From Rothia nasimurium (lineage in GTDB: Bacteria; Actinomycetota; Actinomycetes; Actinomycetales; Micrococcaceae), in the NCBI RefSeq assembly GCF_928391935.1, contig NZ_CAKMTD010000005.1:1-64000 (forward strand): a DNA stretch of 64,000 nucleotides, in the 5' to 3' direction. This document shows positions 43,263-51,923 of this stretch, piece after piece. Position numbers and translations under genes: made by a program. Every line of letters begins with the position of its first letter. Position 1 is the stretch's first letter. A model generated the notes under the pieces. The model had not been told where the DNA came from. It was given only the letters and a program-made list of their open reading frames with translations, and searched no databases.

Positions 43263-44189
43263 CTACTTATTGCTATAGAGGACGGGATCGTGGTCAAAAT
43301 CTGCAGAAACATCAAGAGTGACGCTGGCAGGATCAGCCACACCAAAAGCAACATCAAAAGTGACAGATTCGCCGGGCAAAATGCGACCACTAGGGCTTGA
43401 ACCAATATTCTGATCAGCGTCAAAAATCTGATCCACAGCCTTACCGCCAGAATTGCCCTCGGCATAGAAGAGGGGCTCAATCGGTTCGCTCGTACCGTTC
43501 TCAATGGTCACGGTGAAAGCCACGTAATTGGTCAAAGACTCATCCAGCCGGGCAGCGTATTCACTGGGCACAAAATCAGTGCGAATCTCAGACAGGGTAA
43601 GACGCAGACCATCAGAGTATTCAGCGGTATCACCAAACTTCAGAACACCCTCAGGGGCAGTGGCAGAGCCGGCATCTGCTGCAGAACTTTCAGCGGCAGA
43701 TTCAGAAGAAGCCGCCCCAGCTTCAACGGAAGCAACAGCGGTCGGAGTTGCTAGAGCTGATTCTAGGTCTTTCAGGGCCTGCTCAAACTCGGGGTCGCTA
43801 GACACAGTGTTAGCTACAAAAACGATCAAGACAACAGTCGAAACAATCGACCCGATGATGGAGAGAACCAGGGCAACAATGGACGAAACCTTCTCCTTGC
43901 CCTTCTGGAAGAGGCCAACAATGGCGGTGACGAAAGCGGCAAAGAGCAGGATCCAGCCGAGAATCATGATTCCGGGGATGCAGGCCAGAATAAAACCTGC
44001 AATACCCAGGCCGAGGGCTACCAGGCCCACGACATTCTTAGGCTTCTTGCCCTCGGGCTGCTGAGGCCCCGGGTAGGGGGCGCCGTAGGGCTGCTGCGGG
44101 GCAGCATAGGTGCCTGCAGGCGCGGACGGTTGGGGGTCAGGCTGGGGTGCCCCCTGGTTGGGATTAGGTGTGTATGGGTTTTCGCTCAT
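43263..44189 (-). CDS. DUF4190-type membrane protein with extracytoplasmic DUF4352-like domain
   Basis: A 308-residue protein. The N-terminal 55 residues are Pro/Gln/Gly/Tyr-rich (MSENPYTPNPNQGAP...). Two to three hydrophobic segments at about 60-135, with a KPKNVVGLVALGLGIAGFIL start, match DUF4190. A Ser/Ala-rich linker (about 150-190) follows. A C-terminal Ig-like beta domain starts at KFGDTAEYSDGLRLTLSEI and has the YVAFTVTIENGT strand typical of DUF4352. Likely surface-exposed; function unknown. ATG 44189 is chosen because the disordered N-terminus starts there; the upstream frame overlaps the divergent purA promoter. Confidence 0.82.
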   Translation of the reverse strand: MSENPYTPNPNQGAPQPDPQPSAPAGTYAAPQQPYGAPYPGPQQPEGKKPKNVVGLVALGLGIAGFILACIPGIMILGWILLFAAFVTAIVGLFQKGKEKVSSIVALVLSIIGSIVSTVVLIVFVANTVSSDPEFEQALKDLESALATPTAVASVEAGAASSESAAESSAADAGSATAPEGVLKFGDTAEYSDGLRLTLSEIRTDFVPSEYAARLDESLTNYVAFTVTIENGTSEPIEPLFYAEGNSGGKAVDQIFDADQNIGSSPSGRILPGESVTFDVAFGVADPASVTLDVSADFDHDPVLYSNK

Positions 44190-44242
44190 ACTGTACAAGT
44201 TTAAAGGAGCTACCCGGTTTTCACCTACTTCACCCGAAATAT

Positions 44243-44256
44243 GTATCAAATGATAC
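44243..44256. promoter_or_regulatory. Short palindrome in the divergent purA promoter region
   Basis: GTATCA and TGATAC flank two A residues, in the 269-bp gap between the DUF4190 gene and purA. It has the size of a regulator site; the cognate factor is unknown. Confidence 0.35.
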
Positions 44257-44458
44257 GTAGTTCGGGCGGACGGGGTGTGGGCCGACGTGAGCGAACAAGG
44301 TAAAGCGGGGGCCGGGCGTCCCCAAAACTGAGCCACCTTGGTATTCTTAACGATGGTGTTTTCTGTGCACAGCATGCGTCTTGCCGCACCTGCAGCCCAG
44401 ACTCACCCCACCGCCGTGAAACCCGGCAGGTGACCATCCATTCAGGAGTTACAACAAT

Positions 44459-45754
44459 ATGCCAGCAATTGTGATTGTAGGCGCCCAGTGGGGCGACGAA
44501 GGTAAGGGCAAAGCAACCGACCTGCTCGGCGGCCGCGTCGACTACGTCGTCAAGCCCAACGGCGGTAACAACGCAGGCCACACCGTCGTCGTCAACGGCC
44601 AGAAGTTTGAGCTTAAGCTCCTTCCCGCCGGCATCCTCTCAGAAAACGCTGTACCCGTCATCGGCAACGGCGTCGTCGTCAACCCCGAAGCCCTCTTCGA
44701 AGAAATCGACGGCCTCGAAGCTCGCGGCGCAGACACCTCCAAGCTCAAAATTTCAGCTAACGCCCACCTGGTAGCGCCCTACCACCAGACCATGGACAAG
44801 GTCACCGAACGCTTCCTCGGCAAGCGCGCCATCGGCACCACCGGCCGCGGCATCGGCCCCACCTACATGGACAAGGTAGGCCGCCTGGGTATTCGCGTGC
44901 AGGACATCCTCGACGAGTCCATCCTGCGCCAGAAGGTCGAAGGTGCCCTGCGTCAGAAGAATGAACTGCTGGTCAAGGTCTACAACCGCCGCCATGTTGA
45001 GGTCGAAGAAATCGTTGACTACTTCATGAGCTTCGCTGACCGCCTGGCCCCCATGATCGTTGAGTCAACCCAGCTGCTGAACAAGGCCCTGGACGAAGGC
45101 AAGACCCTGCTCATGGAAGGCGGCCAGGCCACCTTCCTCGACGTCGACCACGGCACCTACCCCTTCGTCACCTCCTCCAACCCCACCGCAGGTGGCGCCT
45201 CCGTTGGCTCCGGTGTTGGCCCCACCCGCATCTCCCGCGTCATCGGTATTCAGAAGGCCTACACCACCCGCGTGGGTGCCGGCCCCTTCCCCACTGAACT
45301 CTTTGATGACATGGGCGAATTCCTGCGTACCACCGGTGGCGAGTTCGGCGTGAACACCGGCCGCCCCCGCCGTTGTGGCTGGTACGACGCGGTTCTGGCC
45401 CGCCAGGCTGTGCGCATCAACGGCTTCACCGACCTCTTCATCACCAAGCTGGATGTGCTCACCGGGCTTGAGAAGATTCCTGTCTGCGTCGCCTATGATG
45501 TGGACGGCGTGCGTCACGACGAGATGCCCATGACCCAGTCCGAGTTCCACCACGCCAAGCCCATCTACGAGTACTTCGACGGCTGGACAGAGGACATCAC
45601 CGAGGCTAAGACCCTTGATGAGCTGCCCGAGAATGCCCGTAAGTACCTTGAGAAGCTGGAAGAAATCTCCGGCTGCCGTATCTCAGCGATTGGTGTTGGC
45701 CCCGGCCGCGAGCAGACCATCGTCGTGCGCGACCTGATCGACGACGAGAAGTAG
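44459..45754 (+). CDS. purA: Adenylosuccinate synthetase
   Basis: A 431-residue PurA, converting IMP plus aspartate to adenylosuccinate with GTP, the first committed step to AMP. The N-terminal [16 protein letters not shown] (about 8-23) contains the catalytic Asp and P-loop. [12 protein letters not shown] (about 35-46) carries the catalytic His. [16 protein letters not shown] lies near 128 and the GTP-specific [15 protein letters not shown] near 330. The length is standard. ATG start; a potential RBS, CAGGAG, lies 13 nt upstream. A palindromic element (family 2) follows and probably terminates it. Confidence 0.97.
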   Translation: MPAIVIVGAQWGDEGKGKATDLLGGRVDYVVKPNGGNNAGHTVVVNGQKFELKLLPAGILSENAVPVIGNGVVVNPEALFEEIDGLEARGADTSKLKISANAHLVAPYHQTMDKVTERFLGKRAIGTTGRGIGPTYMDKVGRLGIRVQDILDESILRQKVEGALRQKNELLVKVYNRRHVEVEEIVDYFMSFADRLAPMIVESTQLLNKALDEGKTLLMEGGQATFLDVDHGTYPFVTSSNPTAGGASVGSGVGPTRISRVIGIQKAYTTRVGAGPFPTELFDDMGEFLRTTGGEFGVNTGRPRRCGWYDAVLARQAVRINGFTDLFITKLDVLTGLEKIPVCVAYDVDGVRHDEMPMTQSEFHHAKPIYEYFDGWTEDITEAKTLDELPENARKYLEKLEEISGCRISAIGVGPGREQTIVVRDLIDDEK

Positions 45755-45791
45755 GACGCCCGCGTCCGCCCCTCCCCTGCACCGGGTAGGT

Positions 45792-45846
45792 ACCATCTAA
45801 ATCAGAAAAACCCACCAACTAGGTGGGTTTTTCTGATTTAAATGGT
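45792..45846. repeat. Palindromic repeat family 2, copy a
   Basis: 25-bp arms with one mismatch (ACCATCTAAATCAGAAAAAC.. and complement) and an AACTA loop. The apical stem AAAACCCACC/GGTGGGTTTT makes it terminator-like for purA. The forward end is GGTACCA and the reverse end AATGGTCTTTTCT. It is just upstream of corA; an ATG at 45842 inside it is not a gene start. Confidence 0.93.
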
Positions 45847-45877
45847 CTTTTCTGTAAGAAGGAATACGATAGACACC

Positions 45878-46891
45878 ATGCCCTTGCTCAACACACTCAA
45901 CCACACCACCGGGGCCGTCACCGGCTACGACTCCCTCACCGACCTCGCCCAGGCCTTCACGCCCGGCACCGACTGCGCCTACATCGGCCTGGTCGACCCC
46001 TCCCGCGACGACCTCACCACCCTCACCGGCCTCTTCGACCTGCACCCCCTCGCCGTTGAAGACTCCGAGCAGGGCCACCAGCGCTCCAAGCTCGATCGCT
46101 ACGGCAGCACCTACTACCTGGTGCTCCGCCCGGCGATCTACCTTGATGACACCGAAGAGATCCGTTTCGGTGAAACCCACATGTTCGTGGGCGAGAACTT
46201 CGTGATTTGGCTTGTCAAAGATGCCCTGCGCTCTGTCGACACCACCCAGCGCACCATGGACGCGGTCTTCTCGGGCACACTGGAGAGCCTCACCATGCAG
46301 GCCTACCCGCTGGCCTTCCTGTACCGGGTGCTCGACATGCTCGTGGATGGCTATTTTCCCGTTATCGAGGGTCTAGAAAACGACGGCGACGAAATCGAGG
46401 ACACCCTCTTCGCCGATAACTCCGAAGCCAGCGAGATATCGCAGCGTATCTACAGCCTGCTGAACGAGGTCAGCGACTTCAAACGGGCGGTCAAGCCGGT
46501 GGGGCAGATGCTGGACCTGCTCATGGGGCGTATTCGTATTCAGGCTGAGGCCGGTGATGAACACCAGCTTGAGCTGCTCCGCCACTTCCGCGACGTGAAA
46601 GACCACGTCATTAGCGTGACTGACCGGGTAGACGACCTGCGTTCCTCCCTCGAGAATGCCCTTGCCGTGAACTCAACTATCGTGGCTGAGCGGCAGAACG
46701 ATGACATGAAGAGAATCTCGGCCTGGGCAGCGATCCTGGTGGTCCCCACCGTCATTGGCTCCATTTACGGCATGAACTTCGACGTCATGCCCGAGCTGCA
46801 CTGGACCTTCGGCTACCCGGCGTCCCTGCTGCTGATGGTTGTGGTGTCCTTTGGGTTGTGGGTGGTCTTTAAGAAGAAGGAATGGCTTTAG
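45878..46891 (+). CDS. corA: CorA-like Mg2+/divalent metal transporter
   Basis: A 337-residue member of the CorA family. A large N-terminal cytoplasmic domain of alpha/beta then long helical type (about 1-270) ends in two transmembrane helices. The signature loop YGMNFDVMPE (about 303-312) follows the first helix and the polypeptide finishes with the basic KKKEWL. Homopentameric Mg2+ channels have exactly this layout; Co2+ or Zn2+ transport is also possible. ATG 45878 is chosen (AAGAAGGA upstream) over the ATG within the palindrome. The gene is bracketed by family 2 palindromes in inverted orientation. Confidence 0.88.
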   Translation: MPLLNTLNHTTGAVTGYDSLTDLAQAFTPGTDCAYIGLVDPSRDDLTTLTGLFDLHPLAVEDSEQGHQRSKLDRYGSTYYLVLRPAIYLDDTEEIRFGETHMFVGENFVIWLVKDALRSVDTTQRTMDAVFSGTLESLTMQAYPLAFLYRVLDMLVDGYFPVIEGLENDGDEIEDTLFADNSEASEISQRIYSLLNEVSDFKRAVKPVGQMLDLLMGRIRIQAEAGDEHQLELLRHFRDVKDHVISVTDRVDDLRSSLENALAVNSTIVAERQNDDMKRISAWAAILVVPTVIGSIYGMNFDVMPELHWTFGYPASLLLMVVVSFGLWVVFKKKEWL

Positions 46892-46919
46892 CGGTCTGCT
46901 AGCCTACTCCCCAGAAAGG

Positions 46920-46974
46920 ACCATTTAAATCGGAAAAACCCACCTGCCTGGTGGGTTTTTCCGATTTAGGTGGT
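46920..46974. repeat. Palindromic repeat family 2, copy b (inverted relative to copy a)
   Basis: Arms ACCATTTAAATCGGAAAAAC.. pair with ..TTTTTCCGATTTAGGTGGT around TGCCT. The AGAAAGG end precedes it and GGTACC follows, so it is in reverse orientation to copy a. Located 28 nt after corA and before the convergent MFS gene; it can terminate both. Confidence 0.93.
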
Positions 46975-47010
46975 ACCTATCCCCCCGGTGGGGCGGCGGG
47001 CTCGCGCGTC

Positions 47011-48546
47011 CTACATCTTTACCCCGCGCAGGGTACGCACCACCATTACGGTGCAAATCAGCATTAGCACCACACCAATAGCCGACGTGTAGACCACGCC
47101 TGAATCAAAAGCGTGCTGGGCCGAAGCCAGCAGGGCAGCGCCGGTGTCCCCGCCGATCCGTTCGGCAACCTCAACAGCCCCGCCCAGAGTCTCGCGGGCG
47201 GCGTCCGCGTCCGCAGCACTAACCCCCTCGGGCACCACCAGGTGGGCAACGTAGGCCGCGTTCAAAATCGACCCCAGAATCGCGGTGCCCATGACCGAGC
47301 CGGTCTCGTAGGCGGTCTCCGAGATAGCGGACGCCGCACCCGCCTTGTGCGGGGGAACAGCGGCCAGGATAATGTCGTTGGTCAGCGTCTCAGCAAAACC
47401 AATACCCACACCGAGCAGGGCAAAGGCCACCAGAATGCCGGTGTCAGACCCTGAATTAGCGGTGAAGAAGACCAGGGCGAAAGCCGCCGCGTTCATGAGC
47501 AGGGACCCGGCAATCACGATCCAGGGCTTGACCACCTTGACGATATACACCACCACGAGGCCCGCAACGACGGTCAGCACCAGACCGGGTAGCAGCAGGA
47601 GGGCGGCGCTGAAGGGGGAATGGCCGCTGACCAACTGCAGGTGCTGGGAGACGAAGTAGAGGAAGCCAACCAGTGAGAAAATCGCCATGAGGTTGGTCAG
47701 TACCGCGCCGGTGAACTGCTTGTTGGTGAAGAGGCGGACGTCCAGCATGGGGTTGGTGCGGGCCAGCTGGCGGCGGGTGAAGGCAAGGCCGCAGGCGGCG
47801 GCAATCAGGAGCAGGACGACGGTGAGCAGGTCGAAGCCGTCATGGGCGAAGTGCTTGATGGCGTAGACGAAGGGGGTCATGGTCGCCATAATTAGGGCGA
47901 TGCTGACGAAGTCGATGGCGCCGGGGGCCGGGTCCTTGGAATTAGGAATCAGCCAGAAGCCCAGCAGGAGCATGGGCAGGAGGACGGGGACGGCCATGAG
48001 GAAGACCGAACCCCAGTAGAAGTGCTCTAGCAGGAAGCCACCGACGATGGGGCCCAGGGCGGCGCCGCCTGCGAAGCCGGACGCCCAGATTGCGATGGCG
48101 GTGCGGCGTTCGGTGGCGTCGGTGAACATGTTGCGAATAATCGAGAGCGTCGCGGGCATGAGCATGGCCCCGAAGATACCCATACCGGCGCGGGCGGCAA
48201 TGAGCCAGGCGGCGGTGGGGGCGAAGGCTGCGGCTACCGAGATAACGGTGAAGCCGAAGCCGCCGATGAGGAGCATGGTGCGGCGTCCGAAGCGGTCACC
48301 CATGCTACCTGCGGGGATGAGCAGGCCCGAGAGAATCAGCGGGTACACATCGTTGATCCAGAGCAGCTGGGTGCCACTGGGGGAGAGCTGGGATGAAATC
48401 TCAGGCAGGGCAAAGGAGAGCACCGTGTTGTCGACAGAGACCAAGAGCACCGGCAGCATGAGGACGGCTAGGGCCGCCCAGCGGCGGGAGTAGGGGGTGG
48501 TGGGTGTTGCTTGGACGGCTCTCATCTGGCCGGTTGCGGGGTGCAT
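47011..48546 (-). CDS. MFS multidrug transporter, DHA2 family (SmvA/QacA-like)
   Basis: A 511-residue, 14-helix transporter. Helix 1 carries the DHA2 pattern LVSVDNTVLSFALPEIS (acidic residue in VDNTVL, about 42). Motif A is GSMGDRFGRRTMLLIGG (about 80-96), and motif C-like GMGIFGAMLMPATLSIIR is near 123. QacA and SmvA relatives expel quaternary ammonium compounds and biguanides; this range is only inferred. The ATG start lies in a promoter region shared with a divergent TetR gene, an arrangement usual for inducible pumps. Confidence 0.92.
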   Translation of the reverse strand: MHPATGQMRAVQATPTTPYSRRWAALAVLMLPVLLVSVDNTVLSFALPEISSQLSPSGTQLLWINDVYPLILSGLLIPAGSMGDRFGRRTMLLIGGFGFTVISVAAAFAPTAAWLIAARAGMGIFGAMLMPATLSIIRNMFTDATERRTAIAIWASGFAGGAALGPIVGGFLLEHFYWGSVFLMAVPVLLPMLLLGFWLIPNSKDPAPGAIDFVSIALIMATMTPFVYAIKHFAHDGFDLLTVVLLLIAAACGLAFTRRQLARTNPMLDVRLFTNKQFTGAVLTNLMAIFSLVGFLYFVSQHLQLVSGHSPFSAALLLLPGLVLTVVAGLVVVYIVKVVKPWIVIAGSLLMNAAAFALVFFTANSGSDTGILVAFALLGVGIGFAETLTNDIILAAVPPHKAGAASAISETAYETGSVMGTAILGSILNAAYVAHLVVPEGVSAADADAARETLGGAVEVAERIGGDTGAALLASAQHAFDSGVVYTSAIGVVLMLICTVMVVRTLRGVKM

Positions 48547-48665
48547 GTCTGCTCTTTCGTGCTGTTTGGGCTACCTGGGATTGGTGCGGGCGCCTCGTCC
48601 GGTTAGGACGCTGGTGGTGCGCTTGGTCGCTCATCGGTAGCTGGGTGCCTGTGGGCACATTCCAT

Positions 48666-48695
48666 ACTGTACCGTCTGGACGGTTTTGTTTTCAA
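48666..48695 (-). promoter_or_regulatory. Promoter of the MFS pump with embedded TetR-type operator
   Basis: On the minus strand TTGAAA (48695-48690) and TACAGT (48671-48666) are 18 nt apart. Between them sits the palindrome ACCGTC-TG-GACGGT (48671-48684). A repressor bound here would block RNA polymerase directly, fitting local control by the divergent TetR protein. Confidence 0.65.
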
Positions 48696-48720
48696 GTGGG
48701 GAGTCGGTAGGGTAGGCACT

Positions 48721-49251
48721 ATGAGTTCTCGCGAAAAAATCCTTGACGCCTATGAAGCCCTGCTTATTGAAGAGGGGGAGCGGGCGGCGTCCATGAACGC
48801 TATTGCTACCCGCGCCGGGGTCTCGAAGGGGGGCCTGCTTTATCACTTCCCCGATAAGACTGCCCTGGTCGATGGGCTCTTGGCGCGGGCCTGGGCGCTG
48901 GCTGAGCGGGATTTTGAGGCCATGGCGAATGATCCTGCCGGGGCCTGCGCCTACTATGTGCGTACCTCCATGTACCAGGACACCCCTTTTGACCGGGTGT
49001 TTGTGGCCGCGTCGCGTCTGCGTCAGGACGCCGCCGAGAAGGTTGCCGGGGTCTATGACAGGATTCAGGGGCGCTGGTTTGAGATGATTCGGGCCGAGGT
49101 GCCCTCGGACGCGGTGGCTCGCGCTATCTTGCTGATGGGGGACGGGCTCTACTACAACGCGGCGGTCGCCAGCAGTGAGTCCCGCCCCAACCTGGCCCTC
49201 AGTGGCGATATGGACGCCCTGCTCGAGGTGGTAGAGCAGCTCAAGGGCTAG
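48721..49251 (+). CDS. TetR family transcriptional regulator
   Basis: A 176-residue TetR-type repressor. The N-terminal HTH is canonical: REKILDAYEALLIEEG...ASMNAIATRAGVSKGGLLYHF (about 4-44) followed by PDKTALVDGLL. The C-terminal ligand domain is short and matches the TetR_C_37-like type found beside DHA2 pumps. It is divergent from the MFS gene and probably controls both through the palindrome at 48671-48684; inducers are likely pump substrates. ATG start, 26 nt from the putative -35 of the pump promoter. Confidence 0.9.
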   Translation: MSSREKILDAYEALLIEEGERAASMNAIATRAGVSKGGLLYHFPDKTALVDGLLARAWALAERDFEAMANDPAGACAYYVRTSMYQDTPFDRVFVAASRLRQDAAEKVAGVYDRIQGRWFEMIRAEVPSDAVARAILLMGDGLYYNAAVASSESRPNLALSGDMDALLEVVEQLKG

Positions 49252-49267
49252 TGGCGCTGATGCACAT

Positions 49268-49324
49268 GTAGCGCAAACCTTCACATGTTCCGGCAATGCC
49301 GACACATTTGAAGGTTTGCGCTAC
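49268..49324. terminator. Inverted repeat between convergent tetR and treC
   Basis: GTAGCGCAAACCTTCA and TGAAGGTTTGCGCTAC pair perfectly (16 bp) around a 25-nt loop holding CCGGCAATGCCG. It follows the tetR stop by 16 nt and treC's stop by 18 nt on the other strand. No long T tract; likely a shared terminator. Confidence 0.6.
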
Positions 49325-49342
49325 AGTTGCGTCTGGAACGGG

Positions 49343-51001
49343 TTAGCCAGCCAGCACCGCTATCGCCTCGTAGGGCCGCAGGGTGAGGGTGCCTGCGTCA
49401 GCGGCGTCCAGCGCAGAAGAATTCTTGTAATTACACAGGAGCACCGACCCCGCTGCAAACTCCGCAGGGAGCTGCACGGCGGCGTCCTCACCGTAAAAAT
49501 TGCAGAGCACCAGCAGGCGCTGGCCCTCATGCTCCCGCACAAACCCGTACACGCTCTCATGCTCCCGGGCAAAAGGCTCATAGGTGCCCAGGGCAATCAG
49601 GGGCATGTCATGACGCAGGCGCACCAGCTCCCGGTAAAAGGGCAGAATGACGCCCTCCGCCTCTTCCTGCTCCACATTAATCTCAGCCTGCGAGGTCGGC
49701 CGCAACCAGGGCTCCACCTGCGAGAACCCAGCGAACTCCGAGGCATCCCATTGCATGGGCGTCCGCGAATTATCACGGGACTTCTTCGCCACCACCCGGA
49801 AAGCCTCGGCCTCACTCAAGCCGCGCTCGCGCAGCAGGGCAAAGGCGTTGTGTGACTCAACATCAACGTAGTCATCAATTGAGGTGTAGGTCGGGTCAAC
49901 CATGCCGATTTCTTCGCCCTGGTAGATGTAGGGGGTGCCCCGGGTCAGGTGCACGGCAGCAGCCAGCATGGTGGCTGATTCGGCCCGGTAGCGCTCGACG
50001 TCGCCAAAGCGGTTGAGGGCGCGGGGCTGGTCGTGGTTGTTCCAGAAGGACGCCTGCCAGCCGCCCCCGTCCTGGATGCCAACCGCCCAGTCGGTGAGCA
50101 GCCCCTTGAGGGCCATGAAGTCGAAGGGCACGTCAGACCACTTTTCGGCCCCGTCGTAGTCCACCTTGAGATGGTGGAAGGAGAAGACCATGTCAAGCTC
50201 CTGGTGGGCCGGGTTGGTGTAGCGGACGCTGTTGGCGATGGTGGTTGACGACATTTCCCCGACGGTAACAGCCCCCTCAATATCGCCAAAGGTGGCCCGG
50301 TGGAGCTCCTGCACCCAGGTGTGGACGCGGTCGGTGTCGGTGTAGATGAGCTTGTCGTTTTCGCCGGGGGCGGCGTCGCGCAGGTCCTCGGCCTTGCCGA
50401 TTACGTTGAGCACGTCGAAGCGGAAGCCGCGAACGCCCTTGTCCTTCCAGAAGTTAACCACCTTGAAGAGCTCTTCGCGCACGGCAGGGTTGTGCCAGTT
50501 GAGGTCTGCCTGGGTGACGTCGTAGAGGTGCATGTAGTAGAGGTCGGTGTCGCCAAACTTCGACCAGGCTGGGCCGCCGAACTTGGATTCCCAGTTGGTC
50601 GGCAGGGAGCCGTCCTCCTGTGCCGGGCGCAGGTAGAAGAAGTCCTGGTATTCTTTCTCCCCGGCCAGGGCCCGCTGGAACCACTCGTGCTCGGTGGAGA
50701 CATGGTTCAGCACCATATCGAACATGACCCCAATGCCTTCGCGCCCCAGGGCAGCAATCAGCTCTTCGACGTCCGCCATGGTGCCCATCATGGGGTCTAC
50801 CTCGTAGTAGTTGGCGATGTCGTAGCCGTTATCGTTCTGCGGGGAGACAAAGAAGGGGTTGAACCAGACCATGTCCACGCCCAGCGAGGCGATGTAGGGG
50901 ACCTTCTCGATAATGCCCCGCAGATCCCCCACCCCGTTGCCCGTTGAGTCACGGAAAGACTTGGGGTAGACCTGGTAGATAACCTTGTGGTGAAAGCTCA
51001 C
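49343..51001 (-). CDS. treC: GH13 alpha-glucosidase, probable trehalose-6-phosphate hydrolase
   Basis: A 552-residue GH13 enzyme. The catalytic set is present: FRFDVLNVIG (nucleophile Asp, about 200), AVTVGEMSST (acid/base Glu, about 252) and FWNNHDQPRALNRFG (about 320-334). DMVLNHVSTEHEW (about 96-108) is conserved region I. The closest layout is TreC, which splits trehalose 6-phosphate into glucose and glucose 6-phosphate; the adjacent TreR-type regulator supports this. Oligo-1,6-glucosidase is the alternative. GTG start with CCGGAG upstream. No trehalose PTS gene lies in the window, so the substrate source is elsewhere. Confidence 0.85.
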   Translation of the reverse strand: MSFHHKVIYQVYPKSFRDSTGNGVGDLRGIIEKVPYIASLGVDMVWFNPFFVSPQNDNGYDIANYYEVDPMMGTMADVEELIAALGREGIGVMFDMVLNHVSTEHEWFQRALAGEKEYQDFFYLRPAQEDGSLPTNWESKFGGPAWSKFGDTDLYYMHLYDVTQADLNWHNPAVREELFKVVNFWKDKGVRGFRFDVLNVIGKAEDLRDAAPGENDKLIYTDTDRVHTWVQELHRATFGDIEGAVTVGEMSSTTIANSVRYTNPAHQELDMVFSFHHLKVDYDGAEKWSDVPFDFMALKGLLTDWAVGIQDGGGWQASFWNNHDQPRALNRFGDVERYRAESATMLAAAVHLTRGTPYIYQGEEIGMVDPTYTSIDDYVDVESHNAFALLRERGLSEAEAFRVVAKKSRDNSRTPMQWDASEFAGFSQVEPWLRPTSQAEINVEQEEAEGVILPFYRELVRLRHDMPLIALGTYEPFAREHESVYGFVREHEGQRLLVLCNFYGEDAAVQLPAEFAAGSVLLCNYKNSSALDAADAGTLTLRPYEAIAVLAG

Positions 51002-51099
51002 GGGGTGCTCCGGCGGTAAGGACGCGCCCGCCCGGCTCGGTGCCCGGCGTCGGCTCAGGGGCCGGGTTCATCTGGTGGCGGTGCATCAGGGAAACGAAA

Positions 51100-51135
51100 G
51101 AGGACGTACCCACCCGGGTGGGTGGCTACGTCCTC
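51100..51135 (-). terminator. Hairpin between treR and treC
   Basis: GAGGACGTA pairs with TACGTCCTC and encloses the self-complementary ACCCACCCGGGTGGGT. Read on the minus strand it precedes CTTTCGTTT. It could terminate treR or act in the treC leader. Confidence 0.5.
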
Positions 51136-51141
51136 AACCTT

Positions 51142-51156
51142 ACTTGTCTAACAAGT
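51142..51156. promoter_or_regulatory. Putative TreR operator 1
   Basis: Palindrome ACTTGT-CTA-ACAAGT upstream of treC. A related 15-mer (12 of 15 matches) lies upstream of treR at 52044-52058. GntR-type TreR sites in Bacillus are also TTGT...ACAA palindromes. Confidence 0.5.
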
Positions 51157-51188
51157 GCTTGTCTGCCTGTTGGCGGGTAACTGGAACT

Positions 51189-51923
51189 TTATTCAGAAAC
51201 CGGAATTTCCTGGCGGCGGTGGGCGAAGTCCAGGTAGCGGAACTTGTCAGCCCGGTGGCGGGAGATGGTGTACTGGAAGGCCTGGCCGTTGTCGAGCATA
51301 GTAATTGAGGTGGTGACGGCAACGTATTCGCCAGCGTGCAGGTTCAGGTGCTTGGCGTCATCCGGGGTGGCCTGCTCGATGGTGATCTGCTTGGCAGAAG
51401 ACGCGATATTCAGCCCCAGGGTCTTCTCAAAGTAGGTGTAGAGGGAGTCCTGGGCGGCCTCACGGGGAATCTCGGGCACAATGCTCTTGACGATGTAGTC
51501 GTGATCGACAATAGCCGGTGAACCATCCATGTGGCGGACGCGCATCACATGGGTGACGGGCACCTGCTCAACGTCGCCGTCCGAAAGGGCTTGGAAGGGG
51601 ACGTGGGGGAGGAGGGCGTCCTCCAGGGCCAGCAGCTCGGTCTGGGTGTCGCGGCTAGCAGATTCAGCGAACTCCTTGTAGCTCACCAGGGAGGAGACTG
51701 GGATGGAGTAGCGCTTGTGGTCGATCACCAGGGAGCCCTTACCCATAATGCGCTGGATGTAGCCGCGGTCGGTCAGGATAGCCAGGGCCTTGCGGGCGGT
51801 TTCGCGGGAGACGTTGTACTTCTCGGTCAGTTTCTTTTCACTGGGCAGGAGGTCGCCGACGCCGTACTTGCCTTCATCGATGTCGCGGGCGAGGTCGTGG
51901 TAAATGCGTTCAAACTTTCCCAT
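51189..51923 (-). CDS. treR: GntR/UTRA family regulator, probable TreR
   Basis: A 244-residue repressor. The N-terminal winged helix (GDLLPSEKKLTEKYNVSRETARKAL in pieces, about 24-48, wing RIMGKGSLV) is followed by a UTRA ligand domain (about 85-235) ending in YTISRHRADKFRYLDFAHRR. Its length and UTRA domain are those of Bacillus-type TreR, which senses trehalose 6-phosphate. Its position directly upstream of treC on the same strand supports that role. ATG start. Two candidate binding sites sit on either side of the gene, implying autoregulation. Confidence 0.86.
   Translation of the reverse strand: MGKFERIYHDLARDIDEGKYGVGDLLPSEKKLTEKYNVSRETARKALAILTDRGYIQRIMGKGSLVIDHKRYSIPVSSLVSYKEFAESASRDTQTELLALEDALLPHVPFQALSDGDVEQVPVTHVMRVRHMDGSPAIVDHDYIVKSIVPEIPREAAQDSLYTYFEKTLGLNIASSAKQITIEQATPDDAKHLNLHAGEYVAVTTSITMLDNGQAFQYTISRHRADKFRYLDFAHRRQEIPVSE

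Noticed and set aside
45842-45877. ATG at 45842 as the corA start
   Set aside because: It lies within the family 2 palindrome. ATG 45878 has a purine-rich RBS and begins the family-like N-terminus.
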